Source: Pseudoxanthomonas sp. J31 (lineage in GTDB: Bacteria > Pseudomonadota > Gammaproteobacteria > Xanthomonadales > Xanthomonadaceae). From it: a stretch of 64,000 bases of DNA. The notes under the pieces were generated by a model, which was not told the DNA's origin, made no database searches, and saw only the letters and a list, made by a program, of their open reading frames with translations. Numbering within the stretch: position 1 is the stretch's first letter; each line of letters opens with the position of its first letter. The stretch is taken from NCBI RefSeq assembly GCF_000510725.1, contig NZ_AZNZ01000001.1:620001-684000 (forward strand). The letters are read 5' to 3'. Position numbers and translations under genes: made by a program. Shown here one piece after another: positions 61,391-64,000 of the stretch.

Positions 61391-62242
61391 TCATTCCTTG
61401 CGCAGGTGCGGCGGGATCGCCGACACGTCGCGGCCGGGAACCTGCTTGACGCACAGTTCGTCGCCGTCCAGGCGCAGCGCGGTGAGCTTGCCGCCCCAGA
61501 CCGCGCCGGTGTCGATCGCGTGCACGTTGCGGGCGATGGTCAGGCCCAGGGTGGACCAGTGGCCGCAGACGATCTTCAGGTCGCGCGGGGCATGGCCCGG
61601 GGCCTCGTACCACGGGTACAGGCCGGGGGCCTGGCTGCCCGGCGGGCCCTTCTCGTCGATCGCGATGCGCCCGCGCGGGGTGCAGTAGCGGGCGCGGGTG
61701 AACCAGTTGATGATCGCGCGCCAGCGGTCCTGGCCGCGCAGGCCCGGCGACCAGTGCGGCTTGTCGCCGTACATGTTGCGCAGCAGGCCGCGGTAGCCGT
61801 CGCCGCGCAGCTGGCGTTGCACCTCGTTGGCCAGCTGCTCGGCCATCTGCGTGGTCCACTGCGGCGCCAGCCCAGCGTGCACCATCAGCCAGCCCAGTTC
61901 GCGGTCCACGTGCACCAGCTTCTGCCGGCGCAGCCAGCCCAGCAGTTCGCCGGCGTCGTCGGCCAGCACCACCCGCTGCAGGTCCGGGTTGACCTTGCGC
62001 TTCTCCGCCAGCGGGCGTTCGCCGATGGCCAGCAGCGAAAGGTCGTGGTTGCCCAGCACCACCACGCTGTGCTCGCGCAGCGAATGCACCAGCCGCAAGG
62101 TCTCCAGCGACTGCCCGCCGCGGTTGACCAGGTCGCCGCAGAACCACAGGGTGTCCGCGGCCGGGTCGAAGTTGATCTTCTCCAGCAGGCGCTGGGTGGC
62201 GTCGTAGCAACCCTGCAGGTCGCCGATGGCCCAGGTGGTCAT
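61391..62242 (-). CDS. apaH: Symmetrical bis(5'-nucleosyl)-tetraphosphatase (Ap4A hydrolase)
   Basis: Hydrolyses Ap4A to two ADP and also decaps Np4-capped RNAs. 283 residues with the metallophosphatase motifs WAIGDLQGCYDATQRLL, FCGDLVNRGGQS and VVLGNHDLSLLA, and a downstream GHWSTLGLTIARNVHAID. It follows apaG after nine bases in the order apaG-apaH. Confidence 0.96.
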   Translation of the reverse strand: MTTWAIGDLQGCYDATQRLLEKINFDPAADTLWFCGDLVNRGGQSLETLRLVHSLREHSVVVLGNHDLSLLAIGERPLAEKRKVNPDLQRVVLADDAGELLGWLRRQKLVHVDRELGWLMVHAGLAPQWTTQMAEQLANEVQRQLRGDGYRGLLRNMYGDKPHWSPGLRGQDRWRAIINWFTRARYCTPRGRIAIDEKGPPGSQAPGLYPWYEAPGHAPRDLKIVCGHWSTLGLTIARNVHAIDTGAVWGGKLTALRLDGDELCVKQVPGRDVSAIPPHLRKE

Positions 62243-62251
62243 CCGGCGGCC

Positions 62252-62638
62252 TCAGTGCAGCGTCCGTGGGACGGTCAGCAGGAACGGGGCGATCGGCGCG
62301 TCGAAGCGCGTGCCGTCGGCGGCCAGCATGTCGTAGCTTCCCTGCATCGACCCGTCCCCGGTCTCCAGCACCACGCCGGAGGTGTACTCGAAGTCCTCGC
62401 CCGGTTCCAGCCACGGCTGCTCGCCGACCACGCCCTCGCCGTGCACTTCCTCGGTGCGGCCGTGGCCGTCGGTGATGGTCCAGTGCCGCGCCAGCAGCTG
62501 CGCGGCCACGCTGCCGCGGTTGCGGATGCGGATGGTGTAGGCGAACACGTAGCGGTCGGCGTCGGGTTCGGACTGGTCTTCCAGGAACCGCGGGGCGACT
62601 TCGACCTCGATCGCGTAGGGCGTATCGGAGCGGGACAT
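62252..62638 (-). CDS. apaG: ApaG protein (Co2+/Mg2+ efflux protein ApaG)
   Basis: 128 residues of the all-beta ApaG fold, starting at 62638 ([19 protein letters not shown]). Conserved blocks are [58 protein letters not shown] and [20 protein letters not shown]. The molecular role is unclear despite the name. Placed between rsmA and apaH, as in many gammaproteobacteria. Confidence 0.94.
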   Translation of the reverse strand: MSRSDTPYAIEVEVAPRFLEDQSEPDADRYVFAYTIRIRNRGSVAAQLLARHWTITDGHGRTEEVHGEGVVGEQPWLEPGEDFEYTSGVVLETGDGSMQGSYDMLAADGTRFDAPIAPFLLTVPRTLH

Positions 62639-62727
62639 GGCGACAGTGTAAGCGAACGCCGCGTGATGCCGGGGGCACAAGATCGCGCGTGCCGGCGTCC
62701 GCCGCAAGCGCGGCGTCCGCGCACGCC

Positions 62728-63501
62728 TCAGGCGTTGGCCAGGCGCACGAAGCCGGCGACGTCGACCTGCTCGGCGCGGTCGTCGGCGCTGACCCCCGCG
62801 GCCTCGAACTGTTCCGGCGTGCACACGTCGCGCAGGGCGTTGCGCAGGGTCTTGCGGCGCTGGCCGAAGGCCGCGCGCACCACGTGGGCGAAGCGGTCGC
62901 GGTCGGCGATGCCGATCGTGGCCGGGTCGCGCGGCACCAGCCGCACCACCGCCGAGTCGACCTTGGGCGCGGGGCGGAACGCGCCCGGCGGCACCACGAA
63001 CAGCGGCTGCACCTGGCAGTACGCCTGCAGCATCACGCTCAGCCGGCCGTAGACCTTGCTGCCGGGCGCGGCACCCATGCGGTCGACCACTTCCTTCTGC
63101 AGCATGAACACCATGTCCCGGATCGCAGCGGCGTGGTCCAGGGTATGGAACAGGATCGGCGAGGAGATGTTGTAGGGCAGGTTGCCGGCCAGCTTGATCC
63201 GTCCGCCGCCGGCCAGGGCGGTCAGGTCCACCTGCAGCACGTCGCGGTGGATGATCTCCAGCTGGCCGACCGGGGCCGCCATGTCGGCCAGCGGGCCGAC
63301 CAGGTCGCGGTCGAACTCGATCACGGTCAGCGCGCCGTGGCGGCGCAGCAGCGGCAGGGTCAGCGCGCCCTGGCCGGGGCCGATCTCGACCACCCGGTCG
63401 CCGGGGCGCGGGTCGATGGCCTGGACGATGCGCTCGATGTAGCGGGCGTCGTGCAGGAAGTTCTGGCCCAGCGATTTCTTCGGCGTGTGGCTCGTGGTCA
63501 T
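62728..63501 (-). CDS. rsmA: 16S rRNA dimethyladenosine transferase (RsmA/KsgA)
   Basis: Dimethylates two adjacent adenosines near the 3' end of 16S rRNA. 257 residues. The N-terminus is [19 protein letters not shown], the SAM site is [18 protein letters not shown], and the catalytic NLPYNIS precedes the RNA-binding helical C-terminus. apaG follows after 89 bases; pdxA, often upstream, is replaced by a pilR-like gene. Confidence 0.96.
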   Translation of the reverse strand: MTTSHTPKKSLGQNFLHDARYIERIVQAIDPRPGDRVVEIGPGQGALTLPLLRRHGALTVIEFDRDLVGPLADMAAPVGQLEIIHRDVLQVDLTALAGGGRIKLAGNLPYNISSPILFHTLDHAAAIRDMVFMLQKEVVDRMGAAPGSKVYGRLSVMLQAYCQVQPLFVVPPGAFRPAPKVDSAVVRLVPRDPATIGIADRDRFAHVVRAAFGQRRKTLRNALRDVCTPEQFEAAGVSADDRAEQVDVAGFVRLANA

Positions 63502-63550
63502 GCGCCATTATCGCCGCTGGCGCGGCGCGCGGGGAGGCGGCGCGGCCGCC

Positions 63551-64000
63551 TCAGTCCATGCCCAGCTTCTTGAGCTTGTAGCGCAGGGCGCGGAAGGTGA
63601 TGCCCAGCTGCGCCGCGGCGCGGGTCTTGTTCCAGCGGTTGTCCTCCAGCGCCTTCTGGATCGCGGCCCGCTCCAGCTGTTCGATGTAGGAGGGCAGGGC
63701 GCCGCCGGCCGGCTCCAGCGCCGGTTCCGGGGCGGCCGCGGCCGGCGCCGTGGCGGTGCGCATCGGCGCCTGTGGCAGGTGCAGGTCGGCGACCTCGATG
63801 CGGTCGCCCTCGGCCAGGGCCAGGGCGCGCTCGAGCACGTTCTCCAGTTCGCGCACGTTGCCCGGGAAGGGGTAGCGCGCCAGCGCCGCCAGCGCGGCCT
63901 CGGCCAGCTCCGGCGCCTCCCGGCCCTGGCCCGCGGACAGCCGCGCCAGGATCGCGTTGGCCAGCTGCGGCAGGTCGGCGGTGCGCTCGCGCAGCGGCGG
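63551..64000 (-). CDS. pilR: Sigma-54-dependent response regulator, C-terminal part (PilR-like)
   Basis: A partial gene on the minus strand, open to the window edge (about 149 residues seen). The end of the AAA+ domain contains the YPFPGNVRELEN motif typical of sigma-54 activators. A Pro/Ala linker and a Fis-type helix-turn-helix follow (AAAQLGITFRALRYKLKKLG). The C-terminal sequence RWNKTRAAAQLGITFRALRY closely resembles PilR, the regulator of type IV pilin transcription. Its receiver domain and the PilS kinase should lie beyond 64000. Confidence 0.8.
   Translation of the reverse strand, partial: PPLRERTADLPQLANAILARLSAGQGREAPELAEAALAALARYPFPGNVRELENVLERALALAEGDRIEVADLHLPQAPMRTATAPAAAAPEPALEPAGGALPSYIEQLERAAIQKALEDNRWNKTRAAAQLGITFRALRYKLKKLGMD

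Overview
This is a very GC-rich bacterial window made almost entirely of densely packed chromosomal genes. Gene content points to the family Xanthomonadaceae (Lysobacter, Luteimonas, Pseudoxanthomonas or Xanthomonas relatives). The pointers are a SAH riboswitch before ahcY, a DUF1631-PilZ pair, a PilR-like regulator beside rsmA, a solitary hemP, a lysine-rich histone H1-like protein, and dispersed GTGATT(G/C) heptamer arrays and REP-like palindromes. The family is inferred from content and the genus is not resolved. I saw no tRNA, rRNA, CRISPR array, insertion sequence, prophage or replication origin.

Layout. 1-5.7 kb: the end of a sensor histidine kinase, a DUF4124 protein, metF, a DUF3228 protein, an unknown membrane/coiled-coil protein, and ahcY under a SAH riboswitch. 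5.9-12.2 kb: ppc, then a 23-codon ORF, a family 4 glycosyltransferase and an amylo-alpha-1,6-glucosidase-like protein in one apparent operon. 12.3-19.6 kb: metK, a YdjM-like membrane protein, the nucleoside transporter-ribokinase-dusB operon, an aldo/keto reductase, and hemP with a Fur box. 19.7-26.6 kb: an ECF sigma factor/membrane anti-sigma/PDZ operon, an SPFH-NfeD pair, gcvT, gcvH, and the histone H1-like gene behind an unusual 770-base spacer. 27-34.3 kb: a serine hydrolase, LemA with an M48 protease, a GMC oxidoreductase and an MFS-type carrier. 34.4-39.1 kb: a fatty-acid module (DUF4442 thioesterase-like protein, fadE, alpha/beta hydrolase) divergent from a TetR regulator across a palindrome-rich spacer. 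39.2-45.8 kb: pepQ, PilZ-DUF1631, hemW, rdgB and rph. 45.9-64 kb: yicC, an ABC exporter, gmk, rpoZ, an epimerase, a family 2 glycosyltransferase, mrcB (PBP1b), a lipoprotein, a DinG/YoaA helicase, tsaB, dgkA, terC, lgt, thyA, folA, apaH, apaG, rsmA and the end of a pilR-like gene.

Themes. Three activated-methyl-cycle genes (metF, ahcY, metK) lie within 13 kb but in separate transcription units, and only ahcY shows a riboswitch. thyA-folA is a start/stop-coupled folate-thymidylate unit. rph-rdgB-hemW and apaG-apaH are compact operons. Most of the window is ordinary housekeeping DNA. The places that earn a second look are the histone-like gene leader (25.4-26.1 kb), the TetR/fadE operator region (38.35-38.52 kb), the small ORF ahead of the glycosyltransferase (8.9 kb), the ECF-PDZ operon and the DUF1631-PilZ pair. 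No clearly new multi-gene system was recognised.
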